DNA from: an uncultured Bacteroidota bacterium
GTDB taxonomy: Bacteria > Bacteroidota > Rhodothermia > Rhodothermales > UBA10348
Direction: 5' to 3'
NCBI GenBank assembly: GCA_937893205.1
Contig: CALBJU010000461.1
Span: forward strand, 1-5,887
Length of the DNA: 5,887 nt
Position 1 is the first letter of the stretch. Every line of letters starts with the position of its first letter. The notes below the pieces were generated by a model. The model was not told the DNA's origin and ran no database searches. It saw only the letters and a list, made by a program, of their open reading frames with translations. Positions 1-5,887 of the stretch are shown here, one piece after another. The position numbers were made by a program, and so were the translations under genes.

Positions 1-180
1 AACCGCATCCAGACCAAGGCCCGCATTGGGCAGGGGCACGTCCAACGCCTTTTTCCACGATTCACGGTTTCGACCTGCATCGTCTGGTCCTTCAAAACGA
101 TTGAAGTGATCGAGGGACTCCGATATAACGCTGAGTGCAGAAGTCAGATCGCCGAAAGACGCGGCATCGGGATAGGCCAT
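1..180 (-). CDS. Putative PLP-dependent group II decarboxylase, N-terminal fragment
   Basis: This is an open minus-strand frame starting at an ATG (180-178) that runs off the left edge, giving 60 residues beginning MAYPDAASFGDL. No stop occurs in it. The segment SWKKALDVPLPNAGLGLDAV (residues 41-60) resembles the N-terminal 'W...L..PLP..G.G...' motif found ahead of the PLP-binding domain in pyridoxal-dependent decarboxylases of the aromatic amino acid/diaminobutyrate type. The catalytic lysine and the PLP-binding region would lie outside the window, so the substrate cannot be judged. The gene is divergent from the META-domain gene. The coding call is fairly secure from the clean frame and start. 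The family call rests on a short motif and could be wrong. Confidence 0.55.
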   Translation of the reverse strand, partial: MAYPDAASFGDLTSALSVISESLDHFNRFEGPDDAGRNRESWKKALDVPLPNAGLGLDAV

Positions 181-308
181 ACAGGGTCAGTCTAAAAACG
201 AGAGTGGAAACGGAATCGGGAAGGGACACTACGATAGGACAAAATTACATCGCAAATGTAGCCGAAAAATAGGCCATTGAGTGAATGGGTACAATTTACT
301 GGTAGAAT

Positions 309-320
309 GAGAGAGAGAGA
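309..320. repeat. (GA)6 dinucleotide tract
   Basis: Six perfect GA units lie in the divergent intergenic region, about 115 bases upstream of the META lipoprotein start. Short dinucleotide tracts can vary in length by slippage. Whether this one matters for expression is unknown. Confidence 0.6.
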
Positions 321-428
321 ATCACCCGAATGTCGGACAGGAGCCGATTCACGAGTTACCCCGAAGCCACATCCAGCGGCTTGGAGTGTAGGGGTCCGCG
401 ATTAACTAGCTTAAAACATATCATGATA

Positions 429-435
429 GAGGGAA
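429..435 (+). promoter_or_regulatory. Ribosome binding site for the lipoprotein leader at 436
   Basis: GAGGGAA lies directly before the ATG at 436-438. The purine core GAGG (429-432) is a good Shine-Dalgarno match, although the 3-base spacing is short. It supports the start of the lipoprotein leader in this frame rather than the TTG at 515, from which the META domain would otherwise be read without a signal peptide. Confidence 0.5.
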
Positions 436-883
436 ATGAAGCTGACAAATCGCTACTCGGTAGCCGCGTTGCTCGTTGTATTGGTTCTTCCAATCATAGC
501 AACCGGCTGCATTCTTGGTTGTAGAGGAAGATGACGACTATGATCGCCATCGTCACCTGCACGGAACGCACTGGACGCTGGACGTCGTTTTTTATCGGAC
601 GCAGACCATTCAAGTGATGGATCGCAGCGTCGATCTTCAATTTGATGAAAATGGAGCGTTCAGCGGCAGCGCATCCTGTGGAGATATATCGGGCTCCTTC
701 GAGGTCGATGATAATGCAACTCTCTCTATCACGAGCGTGAGCTTTGGAGAGAATTGCCAGGGTGAATCACCGACCGAGCTCTTCGCCGACCGAATGCGGG
801 CCGCCCGCACCTATGAGGCGGATGAGAACGCACTTCGAATTGCTACGAATGAGAACGGATACCTGACGTTCTCCTCGAAGTAA
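436..883 (+). pseudogene. META/HslJ-like lipoprotein, interrupted by an apparent frameshift
   Basis: Frame A starts at ATG 436 with an SD-like GAGGG and encodes a lipoprotein leader: MKLTNR, a hydrophobic stretch VAALLVVLVLPIIA, then a lipobox-like ATGC. It stops at TGA 532-534. Frame B (open from 500, stop 881-883) continues with an acidic/histidine-rich linker, then HGTHWTLDVV and a META-type domain: a predicted run of beta strands, GAFSGSASCGDISGSF, and a second Cys in FGENCQGE, matching the 'GC N..G' and 'T..AC' pattern of the META/HslJ fold. Joining the frames by skipping one base between about 500 and 534 gives a roughly 148-residue lipoprotein of normal size. META proteins are small envelope proteins of poorly defined role; E. 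coli HslJ is linked to novobiocin resistance. The gene may be a true pseudogene or intact with a base-call error. If translated only from TTG 515, it would be a 122-residue protein lacking an export signal. Confidence 0.65.
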
Positions 884-896
884 TCACCTGGATCTG

Positions 897-942
897 CCTG
901 GCCCGGTTCGGTTTTCTGTACCTGTCAACCGACCGGGCCTGG
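897..942 (+). terminator. Stem-loop after the META gene, possible terminator without a U-tract
   Basis: Arms 897-913 and 927-942 pair as GGCCCGG/CCGGGCC plus TCGGTT/AACCGA, with one bulged base, one T/T mismatch near the base and a 13-base loop. It begins 13 bases after the META stop codon. No T-run follows, so this is not a canonical intrinsic terminator. It could be an mRNA 3'-end stabiliser or an attenuating hairpin ahead of the TPM gene. The pairing is seen directly; the function is inferred. Confidence 0.35.
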
Positions 943-1066
943 CATTCCGGTGAGTCCGATCCTGCTCGCTGCCACCGTTGGATCGCAGGAAAATCTTCCT
1001 TCAGGTGCGCACGTGAGAACCGGACTTCGACTATCGCCGTATATGCGCAAACCAACAGGGATGCGT

Positions 1067-1729
1067 ATGGGTGCCAGCACGTTTTTTTCAGATGAGGATC
1101 GAAATCGGATCCAGGATGCAGTAGAAGCTGCTGAGACACGGACTTCGGGAGAAATCGTCCCCGTAATAGTCAAATCTTCTGCAGACTATGGGTTTGTAAA
1201 GTGGAAGGCAGCTTTTTTTGGTGTTCTTCTGGGACTCGCTGTCTTCGAACTTATCACGATGCAGGCTGACGGTTGGAGCGAACCCGGATTGATTGGGGCG
1301 CTGGGCGTTCCATTGATGATTGGTCTCGGTGCGGGTCTGATGGTGTTGCTGGTTCGCTTTTTACCGGTAGTCAGAAGACGATTTATCCCCCAGTCTGCCA
1401 TTGATGTCGCGGTTCACAATCGGGCACTGCGCGCGTTTCTGGAACACGAAGTATTCGGAACTCGCGAGCGGACCGGTATTCTCTTGTTGGTGTCGTTATT
1501 CGAGCACCGCGTAGAGGTGGTCGGAGACTCTGGAATCAACGAGAAAGTATCGGAAGATGATTGGGCGGATGTTGTCTCAGATATTGTGAGGGGAATCAAG
1601 TCAGGTCAGCCCACAGACGGGATCGTCAAGGCCGTCGAGCGTTGTGGTGAGTTGTTGGAATCGGCCGGAGTGGCCATTCGATCTGACGACACGAATGAAC
1701 TTTCAAACGTGCCCAGATTTGAAGAGTGA
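1067..1729 (+). CDS. TPM-domain membrane protein (TLP18.3/Psb32/MOLO-1 fold)
   Basis: This 220-residue protein matches the TPM family. The first half of the domain (about residues 8-41) contains FFSDEDRNRIQDAVEAAE and RTSGEIVPVIV. Two hydrophobic segments follow (about 46-65 and 75-101, the second ending in the basic VVRRRF). The second half (about 119-200) has ALRAFLEHEVFGTRERTGIL, then LFEHRVEVVGDSGI and a helix ending in VERCGELL. This split arrangement is known in bacterial TPM proteins and suggests a membrane-anchored protein; the biochemical role is not established. I chose ATG 1067 because AGGGA (1057-1061) sits 5 bases upstream and the domain starts at once. The frame is open back to GTG 950, with other starts at 1043 and 1061, but that extension (MSPILLAATVG...) shows nothing conserved and would begin just after the 897-942 hairpin. 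The usual partner LemA is not adjacent. Confidence 0.8.
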   Translation: MGASTFFSDEDRNRIQDAVEAAETRTSGEIVPVIVKSSADYGFVKWKAAFFGVLLGLAVFELITMQADGWSEPGLIGALGVPLMIGLGAGLMVLLVRFLPVVRRRFIPQSAIDVAVHNRALRAFLEHEVFGTRERTGILLLVSLFEHRVEVVGDSGINEKVSEDDWADVVSDIVRGIKSGQPTDGIVKAVERCGELLESAGVAIRSDDTNELSNVPRFEE

Positions 1730-1744
1730 TTGTGATTCGTTCTG

Positions 1745-1824
1745 GTCGTGTCTTGCCTCGGTTTTGTATTGGCTTAGTTTCGTCTTGGCTCAGTTTTGGG
1801 TTGGCCTTGTTTTGGGTTGAAAAT
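1745..1824 (+). repeat. Degenerate 16-bp tandem repeat, about 5 units
   Basis: Five consecutive 16-base units start at 1745, 1761, 1777, 1793 and 1809. Examples are GTTTTGTATTGGCTTA (1761-1776), GTTTCGTCTTGGCTCA (1777-1792) and GTTTTGGGTTGGCCTT (1793-1808). Adjacent units 2 to 5 agree at roughly 10-13 of 16 positions; the first and last units are the most degraded. The array fills most of the gap between the TPM gene and the S9 peptidase gene, starting 16 bases after the TPM stop. The unit length is not a multiple of three, fitting a non-coding repeat. The rest of the gap (1825-1905) shows no clear promoter. Confidence 0.7.
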
Positions 1825-1905
1825 GGAATGAATCCTGTAGATCTTTCGTCGATCCAGTGTAGCTACGTCTAGATTTCAGTTTCACTTTTGACAAAGAGCG
1901 AATCC

Positions 1906-4251
1906 ATGTCCATTTCCCGCCGAGTGGCATCAATTCTGGCTGTGTTCCTGTTTTTACTTCAACCTTCTGCCGCACAAGAGATTACAGCAGAAGACTATGC
2001 GAAGGCTGAAGGTTTTCTAAGCCAATTCACCTCGCCCTTAATTTTCAAGGCTAGCGTTAGTCCGAACTGGATTTCGGACTCGCGAATGTGGTATCGCAAC
2101 ACCATTTCCCAAGGATCAGAATTTATTTTGGTCGACGCTGAACGCGGTACTCGTGAGCGCGCCTTCGACCATACTCGACTCGCTCGGGCTGTGTCGGCCG
2201 CCAGTGATTCGATTTACTCAGAGTACGATCTTCCTTTTCGCACTTTCGAATTCGCGGGTGACGATCAGATCACGTTTTCCGGAGATGGCCACTCGTTCAC
2301 CTGCGACATTGCGAGGTATCAGTGCACAGCAGAGGAAGCCTCTCGCGGAGGCGGTCGGGCAGGTGCGTTTTCAGGCTTTGCCAGATTTCGGTCGACGACC
2401 GTTCCTTCTCCAGATGGCGCCCAGGAGGCATTCATCAGAGAGAATAACCTGTGGGTGCGCGACACCCAGTCTAAAGACGAGCGCCAGTTGACATTCGACG
2501 GCATTGAAGATTTTGGGTACGGAACGAATAATGCAGGCTGGACCAAGAGCGCTCGGCCTGTTCTGGTCTGGTCGCCGGACTCCAAAAAGATCGCGACCTT
2601 TCAGCATGACGGACGCGGAGTAGGAGAGATGTACCTCGTCTCGGCGGCGACAGGCCATCCAGAACTCCAGGCCTGGAAGTATCCTCTTCCGGGAGACAGC
2701 TTAATATTCAGAATCGAACGCGTCATTCTGGACGTGGAGTCTGCTACGACGGTCCGTCTGAATATGGCTGCAGATGCTCACCGCTCTACCATAACGGACC
2801 ACGTGGCCTATCGTGGTGGCTGGGCGGACGTTGAATGGAGTGAGGACGGGACTGAGTTGTCCTTCGTATCAAGCTCGAGAGATCACAAGGACGCCTGGCT
2901 AAGAACGGCAGATCCTGTGACGGGCGAGGTTACGGATGTGCTGCATGAGCATCAGGACACGTTTTTCGAATCCGGTATCGGTGGGCTTAACTGGAGATTC
3001 CTTCCGGACTCTGACGAATTTATCTGGTTCTCGCAACGCGACAACTGGGGACATCTATACCTGTACGATCAGCAGTCGGGCGAGCTTAAGCATCAAATTA
3101 CCAGCGGCGACTGGAACGTGCGCACGATTCAAAAGGTGGATCAGGATAATCGCCAGATCTATTTCATGGGTTCAGGAAGAGAGGATGGCGATCCCTATTT
3201 CCTGTATCTGTACCGAATCGATTTTGACGGCTCAGATTTGACGTTACTTACTCCCGAGTACGGGCACCACTCTATTTCCTACTCACCCACGATGGACTAT
3301 TTCGTGGACTCGTACTCTCAGCCAGATGTGTCTCCCCTCGCTGCCCTGAGGTCATTGAGCGGTGCGTTTATCATCGAGCTGGAACGAGCTGATATCTCCG
3401 CATTGGTTGCTACAGGTTGGCAGCCACCAATTCCTGTGAAAGTCAAAGGACGAGACGGCGTTACAGATGTGTACGGTCTGATGTACACGCCCACCGATCT
3501 GAATGAATCGAAAAAATATCCAGTCCTGAATTACATCTATCCGGGTCCCCAGAGCGGCAGCGTCGGATCGCGTTCGTTCCGGGCATCGCGAAGCGACAAA
3601 CAGGCCGTGGCTGAACTCGGCTTTGTGGTTGTGGAAGTAGACGGAATGGGCACGCCTGGTCGTTCCAAGTCCTTTCACGATACGTACTACGGCAACATGG
3701 GAGATAACACGCTCCCGGACCAGATAACCGCTATTGAACAGCTCGCGGACCGTCACTCCTACATGGATGTCGAGCGGGTCGGGATCTGGGGCCATTCGGG
3801 CGGTGGATTTGCTTCGGCCGGTGCTCTGATGCGGTATCCTGACTTTTATGATGTCGCTGTTTCAGGCGCCGGAAACCATGATAACAGGACATATGAGGAT
3901 GATTGGGGGGAAAAATGGCAAGGTCTATTGGAGGAAAATGAAGATGGCTCGACGAACTATGACAACCAGGCGACCCAGCTCGAGGTCGATAATCTGAAAG
4001 GGAAACTCCTCATTGCACATGGCACCCTGGACACCAATGTTCCTCCCAACAACACGCTCGTACTGGTTGAGAAGCTGATGAATGCGAACAAGGATTTCGA
4101 CCTGCTGATGTTTCCCAACAGTGGGCATGGATTCAGACAGAGAAATTACTGGATGCGTAAACGCTGGGACTATTTCGTGCAGCACCTCATCGGCACTGAG
4201 CCTCCGAAGGAATACGTTTTTGGTGAGCGGCCACCGCGGCAGTCCTTATAG
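1906..4251 (+). CDS. Secreted S9-family (DPP-IV-like) serine peptidase
   Basis: This 781-residue exported serine peptidase of the prolyl oligopeptidase family probably cleaves peptides in the periplasm or outside the cell. Residues 1-23 are a signal peptide (SRR, then a hydrophobic core, ending PSAA before QEITAEDY). Residues about 30-490 look like the DPP-IV N-terminal beta-propeller, with repeated WSPDSKK/WSEDG-type blades. The alpha/beta-hydrolase domain starts near 505. Its catalytic triad is visible: Ser631 in GIWGHSGGGFAS, Asp709 in HGTLDTNVPP and His741 in FPNSGHGF; YPGPQSG (545-551) fits the oxyanion region. The length is typical. The frame is open from a TTG at 1888, but ATG 1906 places the signal peptide correctly and has a weak AGAG upstream. 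The propeller segment that carries the substrate-amine Glu pair in classical DPP-IV reads EDFGYGTNNAGW here, so strict dipeptidyl-peptidase activity is uncertain. It is transcribed alone, with a repeat array before it and a strong terminator after it. Confidence 0.92.
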   Translation: MSISRRVASILAVFLFLLQPSAAQEITAEDYAKAEGFLSQFTSPLIFKASVSPNWISDSRMWYRNTISQGSEFILVDAERGTRERAFDHTRLARAVSAASDSIYSEYDLPFRTFEFAGDDQITFSGDGHSFTCDIARYQCTAEEASRGGGRAGAFSGFARFRSTTVPSPDGAQEAFIRENNLWVRDTQSKDERQLTFDGIEDFGYGTNNAGWTKSARPVLVWSPDSKKIATFQHDGRGVGEMYLVSAATGHPELQAWKYPLPGDSLIFRIERVILDVESATTVRLNMAADAHRSTITDHVAYRGGWADVEWSEDGTELSFVSSSRDHKDAWLRTADPVTGEVTDVLHEHQDTFFESGIGGLNWRFLPDSDEFIWFSQRDNWGHLYLYDQQSGELKHQITSGDWNVRTIQKVDQDNRQIYFMGSGREDGDPYFLYLYRIDFDGSDLTLLTPEYGHHSISYSPTMDYFVDSYSQPDVSPLAALRSLSGAFIIELERADISALVATGWQPPIPVKVKGRDGVTDVYGLMYTPTDLNESKKYPVLNYIYPGPQSGSVGSRSFRASRSDKQAVAELGFVVVEVDGMGTPGRSKSFHDTYYGNMGDNTLPDQITAIEQLADRHSYMDVERVGIWGHSGGGFASAGALMRYPDFYDVAVSGAGNHDNRTYEDDWGEKWQGLLEENEDGSTNYDNQATQLEVDNLKGKLLIAHGTLDTNVPPNNTLVLVEKLMNANKDFDLLMFPNSGHGFRQRNYWMRKRWDYFVQHLIGTEPPKEYVFGERPPRQSL

Positions 4252-4284
4252 CCAACTCGGTGCGAAGAGAATGGACATTGTGAG

Positions 4285-4318
4285 CCCTGCCGGACCTGAT
4301 CCGGCAGGGTACTTTTTT
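4285..4318 (+). terminator. Rho-independent terminator of the S9 peptidase gene
   Basis: A perfect 10-bp GC-rich stem, CCCTGCCGGA (4285-4294) pairing with TCCGGCAGGG (4300-4309), has a 5-base loop CCTGA. It is followed by TAC and six Ts (4313-4318). It lies 33 bases after the peptidase stop codon and should end that transcript before the VOC gene. Confidence 0.95.
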
Positions 4319-4334
4319 ATGCCGAAGACAATTC

Positions 4335-4377
4335 TCACATGTGACATATTTAGGTTGTCGGATGATTGTTTAGGTTG
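4335..4377 (+). promoter_or_regulatory. Operator-like palindrome and direct repeat upstream of the VOC gene
   Basis: A perfect 10-base palindrome TCACATGTGA (4335-4344) is followed by two exact copies of TTTAGGTTG (4349-4357 and 4369-4377). The copies start 20 bases apart, close to two helical turns. The cluster lies between the peptidase terminator and the VOC start at 4426, where the VOC promoter should be. A GTGACA at 4341-4346 could act as a -35 element, but no good -10 lies at the right distance. The repeats are seen directly; binding by a regulator is inferred. Confidence 0.3.
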
Positions 4378-4425
4378 GCACGTAAACGATTAAACAGACC
4401 CTCATCTATTCAGACAACTGCCGTC

Positions 4426-5213
4426 ATGAAACCAATTAATACTCACGGAGCCATCAGGTGGGCTGAACTTCAAACCTCTGATCCAGAGGCTGCTACTGCA
4501 TTCTACAGCGCGCTGTTTGAATGGGAGACGCAGACCATGGAAATGGATTTCGCCCATACACCGTCGGCAACGTTGGAGGGCAACCTGTGGCTGGCATAAT
4601 GAAGTTGATGGCAGAGGGTATTCCGGTCTACTGGGGACTGTATGTGACCGTAGACAATGTGGATGCAACACTGTCACAGGCTGCTGAAGCCGGTGCGACG
4701 ATAATTCAGGAGGGTTTTGATGCTCCGGCGGTTGGCCGAATGGGCGTCTTTCAAGATCCGTTCGGGGCTGTCATCAGTGTGATCAAGTACAATGATCCCG
4801 ATCACGAATCGCATCAGCGCGAATGGGCTGACTGTTTCACCACTCATGGTGTGTTTTCATGGTTCGATCTACGCGTTGCGGATGCAGAGGCCGCTTCAGC
4901 GTTTTATGGCGATCTCTTTGGCTGGACTACCCAGAAAACTGAAATGCCCCAAGGGGCCTATTACATAATCAATGTTGGCGAAGAAGGTATCGGAGGCATG
5001 GTGTCTGTTGCTGCAGAGGAGATGCCGCCTCACTGGGGCGCATATGTGACGGTACGCGATCTCGACGCGTTTATTGCATCGGCAGAATCCTCAGGAGGGA
5101 AATTGCTCTTTCCATTCGTAAAAATTCCGGAAGTAGGAAGATTTGCGGCAATTTCCGATCCGCAGGGTGGCGTCCTGGCAGGATTCGAGTACATGATCCC
5201 GGATCACTCGTAG
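4426..5213 (+). pseudogene. Two-domain VOC (glyoxalase-fold) protein, split by a -1 frameshift
   Basis: The gene encodes two tandem vicinal-oxygen-chelate domains. Frame A (ATG 4426) gives MKPINTHGAIRW through DPEAATAFYSALFEWETQTMEM, then goes out of frame and stops at TAA 4597-4599. Frame B continues the same domain from about 4545: GFRPYTVGNVGGQPVAGIM, YWGLYVTVDNVDATL, VGRMGVFQDPFGAVISVIKY. Domain 2 follows with the same order of motifs: THGVFSWFDL, AFYGDLFGW, PPHWGAYVTVRDLDAF, EVGRFAAISDPQGG. One missing base near 4543-4548 (for example GGG read as GG) would restore a 262-residue protein, a normal size for this family. VOC proteins include glyoxalases, dioxygenases and resistance proteins; the substrate here is unknown. 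It could be a recent pseudogene or a sequencing error. The start at 4426 fits the domain edge; an upstream ATG at 4366 adds nothing conserved. As it stands, TAA and a downstream ATG overlap (TAATG, 4597-4601). Confidence 0.8.
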
Positions 5214-5259
5214 CGCTCACGTTGCTCCGCCTATCAACGGGGTCACCAATACGAGCGTA

Positions 5260-5778
5260 CTACAAAAACCCGAGTTCGAGCTTCGCTTCGTCTGACATCA
5301 TGTCGGGAGTGAACGGTGGTTCGAAGGTGATGTCGACGCGTGCGTCCTCTACGGAGGGGACATGCCTCACCCTCATCTCGACCTGACCTGGAAGAAATCC
5401 TGCTGCGGGACAGTTCGGCGTGGTCAACGTCATGGATATGACGACGGTACGATCTGGATTAACCTGGATTCCGTATATCAGACCTAGATCGTACACGTTG
5501 ACTGGAATTTCCGGGTCGTAAACGGTCTTGATGGCTTCAATGACCTCTTCTTCAATCTGCTTGTCCGTCATCACCGAAGGTTGTGTCACTTTGACCTTCG
5601 TTTTCGACAGCTTCTTGCCCTTGCCCTTGCCCTTGGTTTTGGGCTTGCTCTTTTTCGTGCTTGCACCGGCGAGGGCGGAAGATGGCTCCACGAGGTGACC
5701 CGAGGGTGTCGAGCCCGAGCCGCTGTCATCGGCTGCAGCTTCTAGGGGTTCCAGTTTTGATGGTTCTTGCATGGTCAT
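5260..5778 (-). CDS. sufT: SUF-system Fe-S assembly protein SufT (DUF59/MIP18 family)
   Basis: This 172-residue protein has a C-terminal DUF59 domain (about residues 72-172) with hallmark motifs: DPEIPVNVYDLGLIYGI (88-104), TLTTPNCPAAG with the conserved Cys123, and EPPFTPDMMSDEAKLELGFL at the C-terminus. SufT-type proteins help mature or deliver iron-sulfur clusters in the cytoplasm. The gene follows sufE on the same strand with an ATGA overlap (start 5778, sufE stop 5777-5775), so the two are likely translationally coupled in a suf operon. A second in-frame ATG at 5772 is an alternative start. The first roughly 70 residues are unusual: an acidic/Ser-rich stretch, then a very basic Lys/Gly segment (KKSKPKTKGKGKGKKLSKTK, 42-61) partly encoded by a hexanucleotide repeat. 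This tail looks disordered and is not part of the domain. No clear Shine-Dalgarno sequence is seen. Confidence 0.92.
   Translation of the reverse strand: MTMQEPSKLEPLEAAADDSGSGSTPSGHLVEPSSALAGASTKKSKPKTKGKGKGKKLSKTKVKVTQPSVMTDKQIEEEVIEAIKTVYDPEIPVNVYDLGLIYGIQVNPDRTVVISMTLTTPNCPAAGFLPGQVEMRVRHVPSVEDARVDITFEPPFTPDMMSDEAKLELGFL
5615..5635. repeat. Hexanucleotide repeat (TTGCCC)3 inside sufT
   Basis: Three perfect TTGCCC units plus TTG lie within sufT. Read on the minus strand they encode the Lys-Gly repeat of the basic N-terminal tail. The 6-base unit would change length in frame, adding or removing a Lys-Gly pair. Confidence 0.75.
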
Positions 5779-5887
5779 GGTTTTACTGTGGACTGGGCAG
5801 CAATCGCCGCTGCGTACAGCCTTATCTGTTTAATCATCGAATCGAGACCGTTTTTCCTGGTAGGAGAGAGGTGCTCCTTCAGTTCCA
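5775..5887 (-). CDS. sufE: SufE C-terminal fragment (sulfur acceptor of the SUF system)
   Basis: This is a minus-strand frame entering from the right edge and stopping at TGA 5777-5775; 36 residues are visible. The sequence ELKEHLSPTRKNGLDSM followed by IKQIRLYAA matches the characteristic SufE C-terminus ('L..HLSP.R.NGL..M...I...A'). SufE accepts persulfide sulfur from the cysteine desulfurase SufS and passes it to the SufBCD scaffold. Its active-site Cys lies outside the window. The stop overlaps the sufT start (ATGA), which indicates one operon with translational coupling. Upstream suf genes would be expected beyond 5887. Confidence 0.85.
   Translation of the reverse strand, partial: ELKEHLSPTRKNGLDSMIKQIRLYAAAIAAQSTVKP

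Larger units (their letters stand above)
181..435. promoter_or_regulatory. Divergent intergenic region
   Basis: This 255-base gap separates two divergently transcribed genes and should carry both promoters. I see no sigma-70 or Bacteroidota-type (-33 TTG / -7 TAnnTTTG) pair with good spacing. TTGAGT (277-282) and TAGAAT (303-308) are present but 20 bases apart. Other elements are a small inverted repeat TACAT-CGCAA-ATGTA (246-260), a (GA)6 tract (309-320) and a 10-base palindrome TATCATGATA (419-428) just upstream of the lipoprotein start. A 64-codon frame beginning at 330 shows no recognisable protein features and is not called. Confidence 0.4.

Noticed and set aside
330..524. 64-codon open frame starting MSDRSRFTSY
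   Set aside because: It overlaps the lipoprotein leader in another frame, has no recognisable domain or signal peptide, and its composition looks random. The SD-supported leader at 436 is the better explanation.
843..1173. Two overlapping minus-strand frames opposite the TPM gene start
   Set aside because: Neither resembles a protein family, and both lie antisense to a well-supported gene; they are shadows.
1888..1893. TTGACA, a perfect -35 consensus, and a possible TTG start for the peptidase
   Set aside because: A -10 would fall inside the coding region, and starting at TTG would put six extra residues before a good signal peptide. ATG 1906 is preferred.
3352..3795. 147-codon minus-strand frame inside the peptidase gene
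   Set aside because: It is antisense to the conserved catalytic domain, including the nucleophile region; no independent features.
4537..4554. Programmed -1 frameshifting in the VOC gene
   Set aside because: There is no slippery heptamer and I saw no obvious downstream stem or pseudoknot; an indel is simpler.
5214..5257. Possible nested hairpin (CGCTC/GAGCG, CGTTG/CAACG) between the convergent VOC and sufT genes
   Set aside because: The arms are only 5 bp with unequal internal loops and no T-run on either strand, so it does not support a terminator call.

Overview
The window looks like ordinary bacterial chromosome of moderate GC with short intergenic gaps. The S9 peptidase carries features I associate with Bacteroidota/Rhodothermota-type marine bacteria, and a SUF iron-sulfur operon tail lies at the right edge. 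A Rhodothermota- or Bacteroidota-like host is an inference from gene style only; there is no rRNA or marker gene to settle it. I see no phage, insertion sequence, CRISPR array, tRNA or rRNA.

Layout. Positions 1-180 (minus) hold the first 60 codons of a gene that resembles the N-terminus of a PLP-dependent group II decarboxylase. A divergent gap (181-435) follows. On the plus strand, 436-883 encodes a small META/HslJ-like lipoprotein whose lipoprotein leader and META domain lie in different frames, an apparent single-base frameshift. A stem-loop (897-942) separates it from a membrane-anchored TPM-domain protein (1067-1729). A gap with a degenerate 16-bp tandem repeat (1745-1824) precedes a secreted S9-family serine peptidase (1906-4251), which ends at a textbook Rho-independent terminator (4285-4318). 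A gap with operator-like repeats leads to a two-domain VOC (glyoxalase-fold) protein (4426-5213), also split by an apparent one-base frameshift. Converging from the right, on the minus strand, are the end of sufE (5775 to beyond 5887) and sufT (5260-5778), joined by a 4-base ATGA overlap.

How the genes work together. Only sufE-sufT form an evident functional unit (Fe-S cluster assembly, translationally coupled). The META lipoprotein, TPM protein and S9 peptidase share a strand and are likely envelope-associated or exported, but a hairpin or repeat separates each pair, so they are probably separate transcripts. The two frameshifts within about 4 kb are the most notable oddity and may be assembly errors rather than biology. 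I found no convincing evidence of a novel multi-gene system.
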